From CAYXDO01 sp964463485 (GTDB taxonomy: Bacteria; Myxococcota; Kuafuiibacteriia; Kuafuiibacteriales; Kuafuiibacteriaceae), in NCBI GenBank assembly GCA_964463485.1, contig CAYXDO010000029.1, forward strand, positions 1 to 64,000: 64,000 nt of DNA, given 5' to 3'. Positions 25,001 through 32,956 of the stretch are shown here, piece after piece. The translations under genes were made by a program, and so were the position numbers. The notes under the pieces were generated by a model. It was given only the letters and a program-made list of their open reading frames with translations. It had not been told where the DNA came from and ran no database searches. Numbering within the stretch: the stretch's first letter is position 1; each line of letters begins with the position of its first letter.

Positions 25001-25813
25001 TCACCCTGCGAGCAAATGGGCTTCGATCAACCTCGCGCACGCTTCCGGGGCCTGCAAAATGCACAAGTGCTCGACTCCGGGCAGCTCCTCCCGCTTCGCC
25101 CGAGGTACACACCGCTCGATCGTGGCGGCGCACGTCTTGAACGCCGGCATCTCGTTCGATCCGAGCAGAATCAGAAGCCGGGCGTCGATGCCCGCGATCT
25201 CGACCTCCGATTGCGGCGGCCCGGTGAACATGCTCATCCGCGATCGATCGAGCAGCTCCTCGAAGCCATGTCGCCCAACGATCTCCGCCAGCCGCTCCCG
25301 AAGCCCTTCTCGAGTCTCGACACCCCGCCACGCCGGAGAAGCGAGCCACATCCGGACGAGCTCGGGGATTCGACCGGCCATACGATACAACATGCTCATC
25401 CGTTGGTAGGCGCGAGCCATCTCCGGATCGCTCGGACCTCCCGCGATCGCTGGCGCTGCGAGGGTCACCGTCCGAAAAGCCTTGGCGTGCCTCATCGCAA
25501 CCTCGAGTCCGACGATGGTTCCAAACGAAAGCGCGACCAAGTGCAGAGCACCTTCGCGTGTCGCGACGTCGACGACTCGCGAGGCCAGGTCCCTCAACGT
25601 AGTCCCGGGTGTCATTCGCGCCGAGCCTCCGTGGCCGGGCAGGTCGAGACCCACGTGACGAAATCGAGGCAGGAAGCTCCAAGCTTCTTCGAAGGAGCTC
25701 GAGTCGAGCGTGTAGCCGTGAAGCCAAAGCACGGTCTCTCCTTCGGCTCGCGTGTCTCGCCCGGCGAGGCCTTCGCCAATCTGTTGGAGCTCCAAAGATT
25801 TCGTCGCGGTCAT
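25001..25813 (-). CDS. Alpha/beta hydrolase in RiPP operon
   Basis: 270 residues, standard size for an alpha/beta-hydrolase. Oxyanion region LHGYTLDSSSFEEAW near residue 31, nucleophile Ser at residue 96 (VALSFGTIVG), a helical cap about 120-200, and a likely catalytic His near residue 250 (GVEHLCI). The usual acid after strand 6 may be the Glu in GSNEMPAF. It starts two bases after the SagB-2 stop, so co-translation is likely. In related azole clusters hydrolases act as esterases, thioesterases or peptidases; which applies here is unknown. Confidence 0.8.
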   Translation of the reverse strand: MTATKSLELQQIGEGLAGRDTRAEGETVLWLHGYTLDSSSFEEAWSFLPRFRHVGLDLPGHGGSARMTPGTTLRDLASRVVDVATREGALHLVALSFGTIVGLEVAMRHAKAFRTVTLAAPAIAGGPSDPEMARAYQRMSMLYRMAGRIPELVRMWLASPAWRGVETREGLRERLAEIVGRHGFEELLDRSRMSMFTGPPQSEVEIAGIDARLLILLGSNEMPAFKTCAATIERCVPRAKREELPGVEHLCILQAPEACARLIEAHLLAG

Positions 25814-25815
25814 CC

Positions 25816-27285
25816 TCAGGAGCGCGCCATGCGCGCAGGCGGCGTCAGCGGAGCCGGCCTCGGGTCGGGTCCGCTGCCGAGCAAAAACTCCCCGATCGAG
25901 GTCTCGGCGTAGTAGTCGGTGCCGGAGATCTTCGTGAACAAGTCGGAATCTCCGCCGCCGAGCGCGCAGCCGGCCAAGCCCATGGACTCGGCCACGAGAT
26001 ACATCGTCTGGTAGAGCGCGCCGATGTTCTTCATCATCACCGAATATCCGACGGAGTCGTATTTGTTCTGAATGCGCTGAAAGCGGGCCGCGATCACGAG
26101 GAGCACCTGCGCGGGCTGATCGAGCATCGCCGCCATACGAGCCATCTCGATGACTTTGTAGAGGTCGCCCTCGTTCGCCGCCAACCTCTCGAGCGTGTGA
26201 TCCATCGGGTTGTAGTGATACGCGCCGACGCCGAGCCCCTCGCAGCCCATCACGATCGGATACAGCTCAGTCTCGTGGATTCCGCCGCCACCGGGTGAGG
26301 GGCGCCAAGTCACTCCACCCGCTTCGACGACCTTCTTGATACGAGCCGATCGGTAGAGGAACTCGCCGAGCTGATCGAGCGTGATCGGCTTGTCGCCGTA
26401 GGTGCGGACGGTTCGACGGTTCTCGAGCACATCGCTGAAGCTCGGTCCCTGCGAGCGAAGCTCCATGTCCGGCCTTGGGAGCTGAGTGATCTGATCGGAC
26501 ATCTTGCTCTTGAGGATCGGTAGACCCGAAAAGCCGCGCGCCGCGTTGCGTTGCGTCGCACCGAAGGGGTTCGAGTGACGGCCGAGCCTACTCGACGTGT
26601 GGAACAACAGATCGGCGAACGCCCACTGTCCCAACGCAGGATCCGTGTCCGCCCGAGTGGTCCCAGCTTCACTCACCGCCTCGATGGCTCCCGCGTTGGC
26701 CAAGGCCTCGAGTGCGAAAGTCGCACTCTCGAGGTCCATCCCCGCGGCCACCGCAACCTCCTCCACCGAGGCGGGCTGCCCGAGCTTGAAGAGGGCAAGC
26801 GCGATCTTCGGCTGCTGAACGTAAACGACCGCGTGCGAGGTCGGTGACGCGACCACGAGGCGACCCGCCTCGTCCCTGCGCTCGTAGGAAAATCGCGACA
26901 GCACGTACTTCGTCGTGGGATCGATCAGCTTCTCGGCTCGACGAAACGAGAGCGACACAGGCACCAAAGAGAGCGCGAGCCCGTCGTCGAGGAACAGGTC
27001 GTACTGGATGAACGCGTGCTCTTCGATCTTCTTCAAGAAGACGCGCAGCTTGCCGATCGCCGCAAACCCGTCCGAGGCGATCACGCTGGCGGAAAGCTCG
27101 GACACGGATTTGTCTCCGGCGGCCAAGCCCTTGATGGCCTTCATCAGGCCCGGAGTGAGTTGCTTCAAAGTCACCCGCGGGCGCCACGCCGCTCCCTCCA
27201 GGCCGCCAACGAGGGTGATCTCGTCAGAGGCCTCGGCTTCGAAGGTGGTGGTGGAGCTGAGGCGAAGCGCGAGACGTGGGCTCAC
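25816..27285 (-). CDS. SagB-type FMN dehydrogenase 2 (azoline oxidase)
   Basis: 489 residues, diverged paralogue of the SagB at 16176 with the same architecture. The N-terminal ~270-residue region starts with a winged-helix-like stretch (LTPGLMKAIKGLAAG). The nitroreductase/FMN half has VLENRRTVRTYGDKPIT, GEFLYRSARIKK, a glycine-rich loop (PSPGGGGIHETELYP), GAYHYNPMDH and the catalytic-type Lys-Tyr at about 408-409 (NKYDSVGY). It should aromatise azolines made by the cyclodehydratase 19 bases upstream. It has two Gly-rich turns (CALGGGDSD) absent from SagB-1, so substrate preferences may differ. Confidence 0.9.
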   Translation of the reverse strand: MSPRLALRLSSTTTFEAEASDEITLVGGLEGAAWRPRVTLKQLTPGLMKAIKGLAAGDKSVSELSASVIASDGFAAIGKLRVFLKKIEEHAFIQYDLFLDDGLALSLVPVSLSFRRAEKLIDPTTKYVLSRFSYERRDEAGRLVVASPTSHAVVYVQQPKIALALFKLGQPASVEEVAVAAGMDLESATFALEALANAGAIEAVSEAGTTRADTDPALGQWAFADLLFHTSSRLGRHSNPFGATQRNAARGFSGLPILKSKMSDQITQLPRPDMELRSQGPSFSDVLENRRTVRTYGDKPITLDQLGEFLYRSARIKKVVEAGGVTWRPSPGGGGIHETELYPIVMGCEGLGVGAYHYNPMDHTLERLAANEGDLYKVIEMARMAAMLDQPAQVLLVIAARFQRIQNKYDSVGYSVMMKNIGALYQTMYLVAESMGLAGCALGGGDSDLFTKISGTDYYAETSIGEFLLGSGPDPRPAPLTPPARMARS

Positions 27286-27304
27286 GCCGGGCTTCCTACA
27301 CGAG

Positions 27305-29557
27305 TCACACGAAACAAGCGACTGGGTTCATGTCGACTTCGGCCCGCGGCGCCTCGAGCCAACCGAGTTTGACGGGCGTTTCATACAAACGACCTGGGCC
27401 AAGCCGACGCCAAAAATGCCGGAGCCCCGGGATCACGACCTTGACGACAGGCATGCCGATGTCCGGCCGAGTGTGATCCACCACGATCATCTCGAGACCC
27501 AGCCCCCGAACGATTGCGATGGCTTTGCTGAGGTCCACGGCGATGTCTGGAGCTGCTTGGTTCGCAAAGTCAGTCGCCGAGCGAGGCGCAACTCGTGCGT
27601 CGGGGAGTAAGTACGGCTGCGAGTCGTAGCTCGCGGACCTAAACCAGGCGAGCGCCTCCTTGTCCAAGTAACGATAGCGCGTCGAGCCGTCGGCATTGAG
27701 CAAGGACACTCCCGGCAAGTACTGATTTGCGTTCCCGAGAGCGCGTAGGAGCGCGGTCTCCGGATCGAAATGTGCGGCGAACCCGAGCGTGATATCCGGG
27801 TACTTTGGATTTCGGCGATGGGACACCACCACGAACGCAGCAACGCCGAGGTCGGTGGTCACGTCGAGCACGTGCAGCTCGCGATCGAGCACGTCGCGAT
27901 AATGCCGCTTGGTTTCGTCCCAGACGGTGTTGCCGAACGAATCCGCGTCCACCAGAGGACGTCGCACGCGATTGTGCCACCAAAGAGCCACCGCGTCGCG
28001 CTCCACGAGCTCATAAAATCCTTGCAGTATGGCCTCCTCCAGCGAATTACCGGCCGCGTCGCCGTTGCTGTCGGAGATGCTCTTCAACACTTGTTCTCGA
28101 AACCCATAGAAACAATGGCTCGTCGGAAGATGTACGAAACGGTGGTGGGTCATGGACCACGCCGGCGTCCACGAAATCGGCAGATCGTCAGGTACCGGAT
28201 CGGGAACGACCTGCTGGTTGCTGATCGCCGCGGGGTTGGTGATCGCCCGACGCTCGTACTGAGCTCGACTGTACAGCAGGATGTCGCGCGGGTGGATTGC
28301 GTCCGACCCGAGGTCGAGGAAGCTCGACACGATCGTCTTTTCGACGCCGGTCCAGATCCCCGAGTAGCGCTCGATCGCCTCCGCGAGCGCACCCATCTTC
28401 GCCGCGTCCGCGCTGCGTCCACACCCACCGCTCCGCGCGTAGCGATTGATTTGAACTTGCTCGAAGTCGTCGCTGAACAGCGGGAAATAGTGACCCGCTG
28501 TGTAGTTGTGGACGAGCTCCGAGTTGTGGACGTCCCGCGCTCCGAGGTTGGTGACGATGCCCGAGATAGGGCTGATATGATGTGAGAATCGCGCGAACGT
28601 CTCCTCGGAGAGCGCCGAGCGATGCCCGCTCATCGCCGCGAACATCTTCGGGCGACTCTGAATCTCGATGGGTTTGGCCTCGAGCGCGTCGATCGATCCA
28701 CACACCGAACACTGAGGTCGCTTCACGACCACGTGCTCGGAGTATTCGTGGCTGAGGAGGTCGAGCACGAAGATCTTGCCCCCGATCCCCTTCTCCTTTG
28801 AGCTCAAAGTTTTGACGATCTCGAGCGCCGCCAAGCTGGCACCGGCCGTGTCGAACGGTGTAGCAGCTCCGGACTCGACGGGACGCAAGGCCTGAAAGAC
28901 CGGCTGCCCGTACTTGTCCGCGTACCGCGCGAGATCACGGTTCTTCGACAGACGGTCCTCGAGGCACGCCCAGCAGCCGGTCTCGTCGGGCCAAATCACC
29001 GGACCCACCCAAAGAGAAGGGCCCGTCGGTTTCACGATCATCCACGGCGCGCGAGCCTGGTGGCGTCGGCGGTTGAGCTCGCGCAACCCGGGCGCGAGAT
29101 AGTCATCCACCGCAGCGACGAGGAAAGGAGCCGCGGCGCTCGTAGACACGCCAAGTGACGACAGAGACCCGGCGAGCAACTCCGACGACACACCCAACGC
29201 CTCGATCGCAACCGGCCCAATGGGTCCGGCTCGATTCGGATTCCCGAGCTCGTCCCAGAGCTCCGGGAACTCCGACGCTGGGGGCCCGTCCGCAAAACAT
29301 CCCTGAGCTGCGAATTGACCGAGCACGCTGAAGAACTCACCGAGCGGAATCTTCTTGCCGACCAGAGCCAAGAGCTCCGGGATCGATCGAGCGCCGTCGA
29401 GATACGGCGCGACCTCGACGAAGGACTGCCCCTTGAAGTAGATCAGCTTGTCTTCGGCGAGCAGGAACAAGACGTCTTTGTCCGTTCGCACCGCGAACGT
29501 CGACTTCAGTCGAGGCTTCTCGGGCAGCTTCGGTCTCATCGGGGTCTGCTGTATCAT
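27305..29557 (-). CDS. Fused leader-binding/YcaO cyclodehydratase 1
   Basis: 750 residues. The first ~90 form a PqqD/RRE-like winged helix that binds leader peptides (RLKSTFAVRTDK, SIPELLALVGKKI). Next comes an E1-like region (about 90-330) with the two structural CxxC pairs (GCWACLE, CSVCGS). The YcaO domain (about 350-750) has the ATP-binding glutamates in ALAEAIERYSG and ELVERDAVALWW and a ATGH-like pocket near GHYFPLF. It activates backbone amides with ATP and cyclises Cys/Ser/Thr onto them. The C-terminus is NPVACFV, not the Pro-rich PxPxP of many azole YcaO proteins. The start codon is only six bases from the divergent ABC gene; ATG 29539 is an alternative. Confidence 0.92.
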   Translation of the reverse strand: MIQQTPMRPKLPEKPRLKSTFAVRTDKDVLFLLAEDKLIYFKGQSFVEVAPYLDGARSIPELLALVGKKIPLGEFFSVLGQFAAQGCFADGPPASEFPELWDELGNPNRAGPIGPVAIEALGVSSELLAGSLSSLGVSTSAAAPFLVAAVDDYLAPGLRELNRRRHQARAPWMIVKPTGPSLWVGPVIWPDETGCWACLEDRLSKNRDLARYADKYGQPVFQALRPVESGAATPFDTAGASLAALEIVKTLSSKEKGIGGKIFVLDLLSHEYSEHVVVKRPQCSVCGSIDALEAKPIEIQSRPKMFAAMSGHRSALSEETFARFSHHISPISGIVTNLGARDVHNSELVHNYTAGHYFPLFSDDFEQVQINRYARSGGCGRSADAAKMGALAEAIERYSGIWTGVEKTIVSSFLDLGSDAIHPRDILLYSRAQYERRAITNPAAISNQQVVPDPVPDDLPISWTPAWSMTHHRFVHLPTSHCFYGFREQVLKSISDSNGDAAGNSLEEAILQGFYELVERDAVALWWHNRVRRPLVDADSFGNTVWDETKRHYRDVLDRELHVLDVTTDLGVAAFVVVSHRRNPKYPDITLGFAAHFDPETALLRALGNANQYLPGVSLLNADGSTRYRYLDKEALAWFRSASYDSQPYLLPDARVAPRSATDFANQAAPDIAVDLSKAIAIVRGLGLEMIVVDHTRPDIGMPVVKVVIPGLRHFWRRLGPGRLYETPVKLGWLEAPRAEVDMNPVACFV

Positions 29558-29563
29558 GCCGAG

Positions 29564-30466
29564 GTGCACCCCGTCTTGGACGTCGCGGGCGTCAAGAAAC
29601 GCTTCGGAGACGTCGAGGCGTTGTGCGGCGTCGACCTCCGCCTCGACAAAGGCGAATGGCTCGGCCTCCTGGGGCCCAATGGTGCAGGCAAGAGTACGTT
29701 GATCCGGGCGATCGCTGGCCGAGTCGTCCCTGACGAAGGCACGATCCGCATCTTCGGTGAGCCCAACCAGATCGGAGTACGACGACGCCTGGGCATCGTG
29801 CCTCAAGAGATCGCCCTCTACGGACGACTCACCACCCTCGAGAATCTTCGCGCCTTCGGTGAGCTCTTCGGCCTGTCCGGCAAGGATCTCACGCTGCGCA
29901 TCGACCGCGCGCTCGCGTGGTCGGCCCTGACGGACAAGGCCGCGGAACGAGTCTCGAGGCTCTCCGGAGGTATGCAGCGTCGTCTCAACATCGCGTGCAG
30001 CGTGCTCCATGGTCCGGAGCTCCTCCTGCTGGACGAGCCCACGGCCGGCGTCGATCCGCAAAATAGGGAGCGGATCTGGCGGATGCTCGGAGAGCTACGC
30101 GCTGAGGGGACATCGATCACACTCACCACGCACCAGCTCGACGAGGCCCAACAGACCTGCGAGCGCATCGTCATCATCGATCACGGGCGCGTGATCGCCG
30201 ACGGATCGTTCGACGAGCTCGTTCGAAAAACCATCGGCGCCGGCGCGAAGCTCGTCGTCACCCTGGAACGCCCCGTCGATTCTGTGGAGGGCTTAGTCGC
30301 CCAAGGAAACGAGCTCGTGGCCACGGTGAGCGACGTCGCTCGCGAGATCCCACAAATCCTCGCTCGAGTCGAGACTCGGGGCGGAAAGGTCCTCAACCTC
30401 GCCATCGAACAGCCGACGCTTCAGTCGGTGTTCATCCACCTCACCGGTCGGGAGCTCCGCGAATGA
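29564..30466 (+). CDS. ABC-2-type exporter ATPase
   Basis: 300 residues from GTG 29564 (TTG 29576 is an alternative start with GAGG upstream). Walker A GPNGAGKSTLIRAI, signature LSGGMQRRLNIA and Walker B LLLLDEPTAGVDP are intact, with a ~90-residue C-terminal domain typical of CcmA/DRR-type drug and bacteriocin exporters. Its stop overlaps the permease start as ATGA. Position directly ahead of the precursor genes suggests self-immunity or export of the final peptide. This is a second system besides the C39/NHLM exporter. Confidence 0.9.
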   Translation: MHPVLDVAGVKKRFGDVEALCGVDLRLDKGEWLGLLGPNGAGKSTLIRAIAGRVVPDEGTIRIFGEPNQIGVRRRLGIVPQEIALYGRLTTLENLRAFGELFGLSGKDLTLRIDRALAWSALTDKAAERVSRLSGGMQRRLNIACSVLHGPELLLLDEPTAGVDPQNRERIWRMLGELRAEGTSITLTTHQLDEAQQTCERIVIIDHGRVIADGSFDELVRKTIGAGAKLVVTLERPVDSVEGLVAQGNELVATVSDVAREIPQILARVETRGGKVLNLAIEQPTLQSVFIHLTGRELRE

Positions 30467-31608
30467 TCTCCGTCTTGCTTCGAATCAGCGTGCTCTCGGT
30501 CCGGCGCGACCCCCTGGTGCTGGCGCTGACTTTCTTGCTGCCCCTGGCATTCTTCTCGATCTTCGCCTTCATCTTCGGCGGCTCGACGAAGCCCGATCGA
30601 CGTGCAAAAGTCGCACTCATCGTCGTCGACGAAGACGATTCGACGCGGAGCCACGCCTTCGTGGACGCGCTGGCCCTCGCAGAGACGCTGTCCGTGCGGA
30701 CCGAATCGAAACCTGGGCTACCTGTCGATCGGACGGCGGCCATCGCCTCAGTCGAAAACGGAGAGGTGCCGGTCGCCGTCTTACTTCCCCATGGCTTCGG
30801 GCCCAGCCTTCAACCGGGCCGAACCGCGTCCGTGGCGGTCGATCTGTACTTCGACGCCTCCGCCGAGGTCGCCCGCCAGATGGTCTCGGGCTGGATCCAG
30901 AGCGCCGCGCAACGCGTCACCACTGGCCAGAGCGAAGGGTTGGTGAAGATCGAGGCGACGAACGTCAGGGGCGATCGAAAGAATAAGGTCGCGTACTATG
31001 CGGCCGGCATAGCGGTCATGTTCCTGCTGTTCTCCGTGTCCGGAGCGGCCGGCGCGCTACTCTCCGAACAAGAAGGGGGGACGCTCGAACGAATCTTGAC
31101 GAGCGGCGTCTCCATGCGAGCTCTGCTCGCCTCCTATTTTCTGTTCTCCGCGGGGCTAGGCGCGCTTCAGGTCTCCATCATGTTTCTGGCCGGCGCGCTC
31201 GTGTTCGAGCTGCCCCTGTTCACCCTCAATCATCTGATCGGATTCGTCGTCATGACGGTGACGACCGCGAGCGCGGCGACGGCGTTCGGGCTGATGCTGG
31301 CGACACTCTGCAGATCGCGGGCACAGCTCGCGGGGATCTCGACACTCGCGATCCTGGTGATGTCGGCGGCCGGCGGATCCATGGTGCCGCGCTTCATCAT
31401 GCCGCCCGTCATGGAGACTGTGAGTCACTTCACATTCAACGGATGGGCCATCGACGGCTATCTGCAAGTCTTTTGGTATGACGATCCGAGCCACGGCGTG
31501 GCCCGCGCGCTTTCTGCGTTGGGGCCGAGTGTGGCAGTCCTTTGGTCGATGACTGCGACGTTCGCCCTCGTCGCCTTGCGGTTCGCGCGGCGGTGGAATG
31601 CTCAGTGA
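30463..31608 (+). CDS. ABC-2-type exporter permease
   Basis: 381 residues. One N-terminal membrane segment (PLVLALTFLLPLAFFSIF), a ~150-residue extracytoplasmic domain, then five hydrophobic segments from about residue 180 (AAGIAVMFLLFSVSGAAGALL onward), the ABC-2/YhgE-like arrangement. SGAAGALLSEQEGGTLERIL is a signature of the family. Translationally coupled to the ATPase at 29564. It ends 90 bases before the first precursor, where a candidate promoter is found. Confidence 0.88.
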   Translation: MISVLLRISVLSVRRDPLVLALTFLLPLAFFSIFAFIFGGSTKPDRRAKVALIVVDEDDSTRSHAFVDALALAETLSVRTESKPGLPVDRTAAIASVENGEVPVAVLLPHGFGPSLQPGRTASVAVDLYFDASAEVARQMVSGWIQSAAQRVTTGQSEGLVKIEATNVRGDRKNKVAYYAAGIAVMFLLFSVSGAAGALLSEQEGGTLERILTSGVSMRALLASYFLFSAGLGALQVSIMFLAGALVFELPLFTLNHLIGFVVMTVTTASAATAFGLMLATLCRSRAQLAGISTLAILVMSAAGGSMVPRFIMPPVMETVSHFTFNGWAIDGYLQVFWYDDPSHGVARALSALGPSVAVLWSMTATFALVALRFARRWNAQ

Positions 31609-31626
31609 AAGACATCGAGCCCCGCA

Positions 31627-31655
31627 TTGACATCAGCTTGGGTCTCGTGTGAAGC
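31627..31655 (+). promoter_or_regulatory. Candidate promoter for the precursor genes
   Basis: A perfect -35 hexamer TTGACA (31627-31632) lies in the 90-base gap before the first precursor. The -10 region (31650-31655, TGAAGC, 17-base spacer) matches poorly, so activity may need an activator. The GGAGGG ribosome site precedes ATG 31699. Confidence 0.35.
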
Positions 31656-31698
31656 AGGGGGACCGCGCGCGACCTTGCGCAATTCAAGTGGAGGGAAC

Positions 31699-32079
31699 AT
31701 GTCTACTGCGCCCGTCTCGGAAGAAAAATTTCTGCAAATCTACGGCACCGTACTCGTTCGAACTTGGGACGACGCTGCGCTCAAGCAGCGCTTCCTGTCC
31801 CGTCCCGCTGAGGTCTTGAAGGAGTTCGGACTCGACGCTGGGACCGCAAAGGTCGACGTCATCGAACCGTGGGCGAATCCGGACCCCGCAGTGTGCACTC
31901 CACAAAGCCAAGTGAAGGCGTGGAACGACGGGCTCAAGACCGGCACGATTCAATTCGTCTATCCGAAAGAGATGCCGGAAGGGCCCGAAAACATGGAGCT
32001 GACCGCCGAGCAAATGGCTGCTGTCGCCGGTGGCGATGGGTGCTGCTGCTGCTGCTCGCCGTGTTGTAGCTGCTGCTGA
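31699..32079 (+). CDS. NHLP-type RiPP precursor peptide 1
   Basis: 126 residues, the first of three tandem precursors. The leader of about 112 residues resembles the nitrile-hydratase alpha subunit (EEKFLQIYGTVLVRTWDDAA, then LKEFGLDAGTA), the hallmark of NHLP leaders. The leader ends AAVAGG, a double-Gly cleavage site for the C39 peptidase at 41728. The core is DGCCCCCSPCCSCC (nine Cys, two Ser, one Pro; bases 32035-32076), with a run of five TGC codons. Strong ribosome site GGAGGG. The surrounding YcaO and SagB enzymes make Cys-to-thiazole conversion the likely main modification. The leader identity is firm; the final structure is inferred. Confidence 0.93.
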   Translation: MSTAPVSEEKFLQIYGTVLVRTWDDAALKQRFLSRPAEVLKEFGLDAGTAKVDVIEPWANPDPAVCTPQSQVKAWNDGLKTGTIQFVYPKEMPEGPENMELTAEQMAAVAGGDGCCCCCSPCCSCC

Positions 32080-32095
32080 AACTGAGAGGTATTTG

Positions 32096-32479
32096 ATGGC
32101 CACTGCTGCCCCTGTCTCCGAAGAGAAATTTCTCCAAATCTACGGCACCGTCCTCGTGCGGACCTGGGACGACGCTGCGCTCAAGCAGCGATTCCTCTCG
32201 AGTCCGGCCGACGTGCTCAAAGAGTTCGGGCTCGATGCCGGCACCGCCAAGGTCAAGGTGATCGAGCCGCAAGAGCATCCCGACCCCGCGATGTGCACCC
32301 CGCAGAGCGCCGTGAAGTTGTGGAACGACGGACTCCAGTCCGGCAACATCACGTTCGTCTATCCGAAAGAGATGCCGGAAGGCCCCGAGAACATGGAGCT
32401 GACCGCGGAGCAAATGGCGGCCGTCGCCGGTGGCGATAGCTGCTGCTGCTGCTGCTCCCCGTGTTGCAGCTGCTGCTGA
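32096..32479 (+). CDS. NHLP-type RiPP precursor peptide 2
   Basis: 127 residues, nearly identical in leader to its neighbours and starting 16 bases after the first precursor, with GAGAGG as ribosome site. The leader ends AAVAGG and the core is DSCCCCCSPCCSCC (32435-32476), differing from the first by Ser instead of Gly at core position 2, which adds a third possible azole residue. Leader and core substitutions among the three copies are few, so the array arose by gene duplication and the changes in the core may create product variants. Confidence 0.93.
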   Translation: MATAAPVSEEKFLQIYGTVLVRTWDDAALKQRFLSSPADVLKEFGLDAGTAKVKVIEPQEHPDPAMCTPQSAVKLWNDGLQSGNITFVYPKEMPEGPENMELTAEQMAAVAGGDSCCCCCSPCCSCC

Positions 32480-32508
32480 TTCAAGATCACGAGCGAGGTT
32501 TTTAATAG

Positions 32509-32892
32509 ATGTCGACTGCAGCCCCCGTCTCCGAAGAGAAGTTTCTCCAAATCTACGGCACCGTCTTGGTTCGCACGTGGGACGACACCGCGCTGAAGCA
32601 GCGCTTCCTGGCCAACCCCGTCGAGGTTCTCAAAGAGTTTGGGCTCGACGCCGGCACGGCCACGATCAAAGTGATCGAGCCACGCGAAAATCCAGATCCC
32701 GCACTGTGCACGCCGCAGAGCGCCGTGAAGCTTTGGAACGACGGACTCCAGTCCGGTACCATCACCTTCGTGTATCCCAAAGAGATGCCTGAAGGCGCCG
32801 AGGGCGTCGAGCTCAGCGCAGAGCAAATGGCCGCGGTTGCAGGCGGTGACGCCTGTTGCTGCTGCTCCCCCTGCTGTAGCTGCTGCTGCTGA
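32509..32892 (+). CDS. NHLP-type RiPP precursor peptide 3
   Basis: 127 residues, starting 29 bases after the second precursor. The leader is the most diverged of the three (for example EGAEGVELSAEQMA), but keeps the AAVAGG cleavage site. The core is DACCCCSPCCSCCC (32848-32889): still nine Cys and two Ser, but Pro is shifted one residue and Cys are redistributed to the C-terminus. The radical SAM gene at 32957 follows after 64 bases. Confidence 0.92.
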   Translation: MSTAAPVSEEKFLQIYGTVLVRTWDDTALKQRFLANPVEVLKEFGLDAGTATIKVIEPRENPDPALCTPQSAVKLWNDGLQSGTITFVYPKEMPEGAEGVELSAEQMAAVAGGDACCCCSPCCSCCC

Positions 32893-32956
32893 TTCATCTC
32901 TTTCCTCCCCTCCGGGTCGTGCACATGCACGCCCCCACTCACCCATTGGAGTGGCC

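Noticed and set aside
29558..30061. N-terminal extension of cyclodehydratase 1 up to 30061
   Set aside because: It lies opposite the clearly coding ABC ATPase, and the RRE domain starts at the chosen ATG.
31609..31698. Sigma-54 promoter for the precursor genes
   Set aside because: No GG-N10-GC pair with proper flanking bases was found; a TTGACA element was noted instead.
32035..32889. Cys-rich cores as metallothionein-like metal binders
   Set aside because: The double-Gly site and the presence of YcaO, SagB and a C39 exporter favour azole formation; metal binding is not excluded but less supported.
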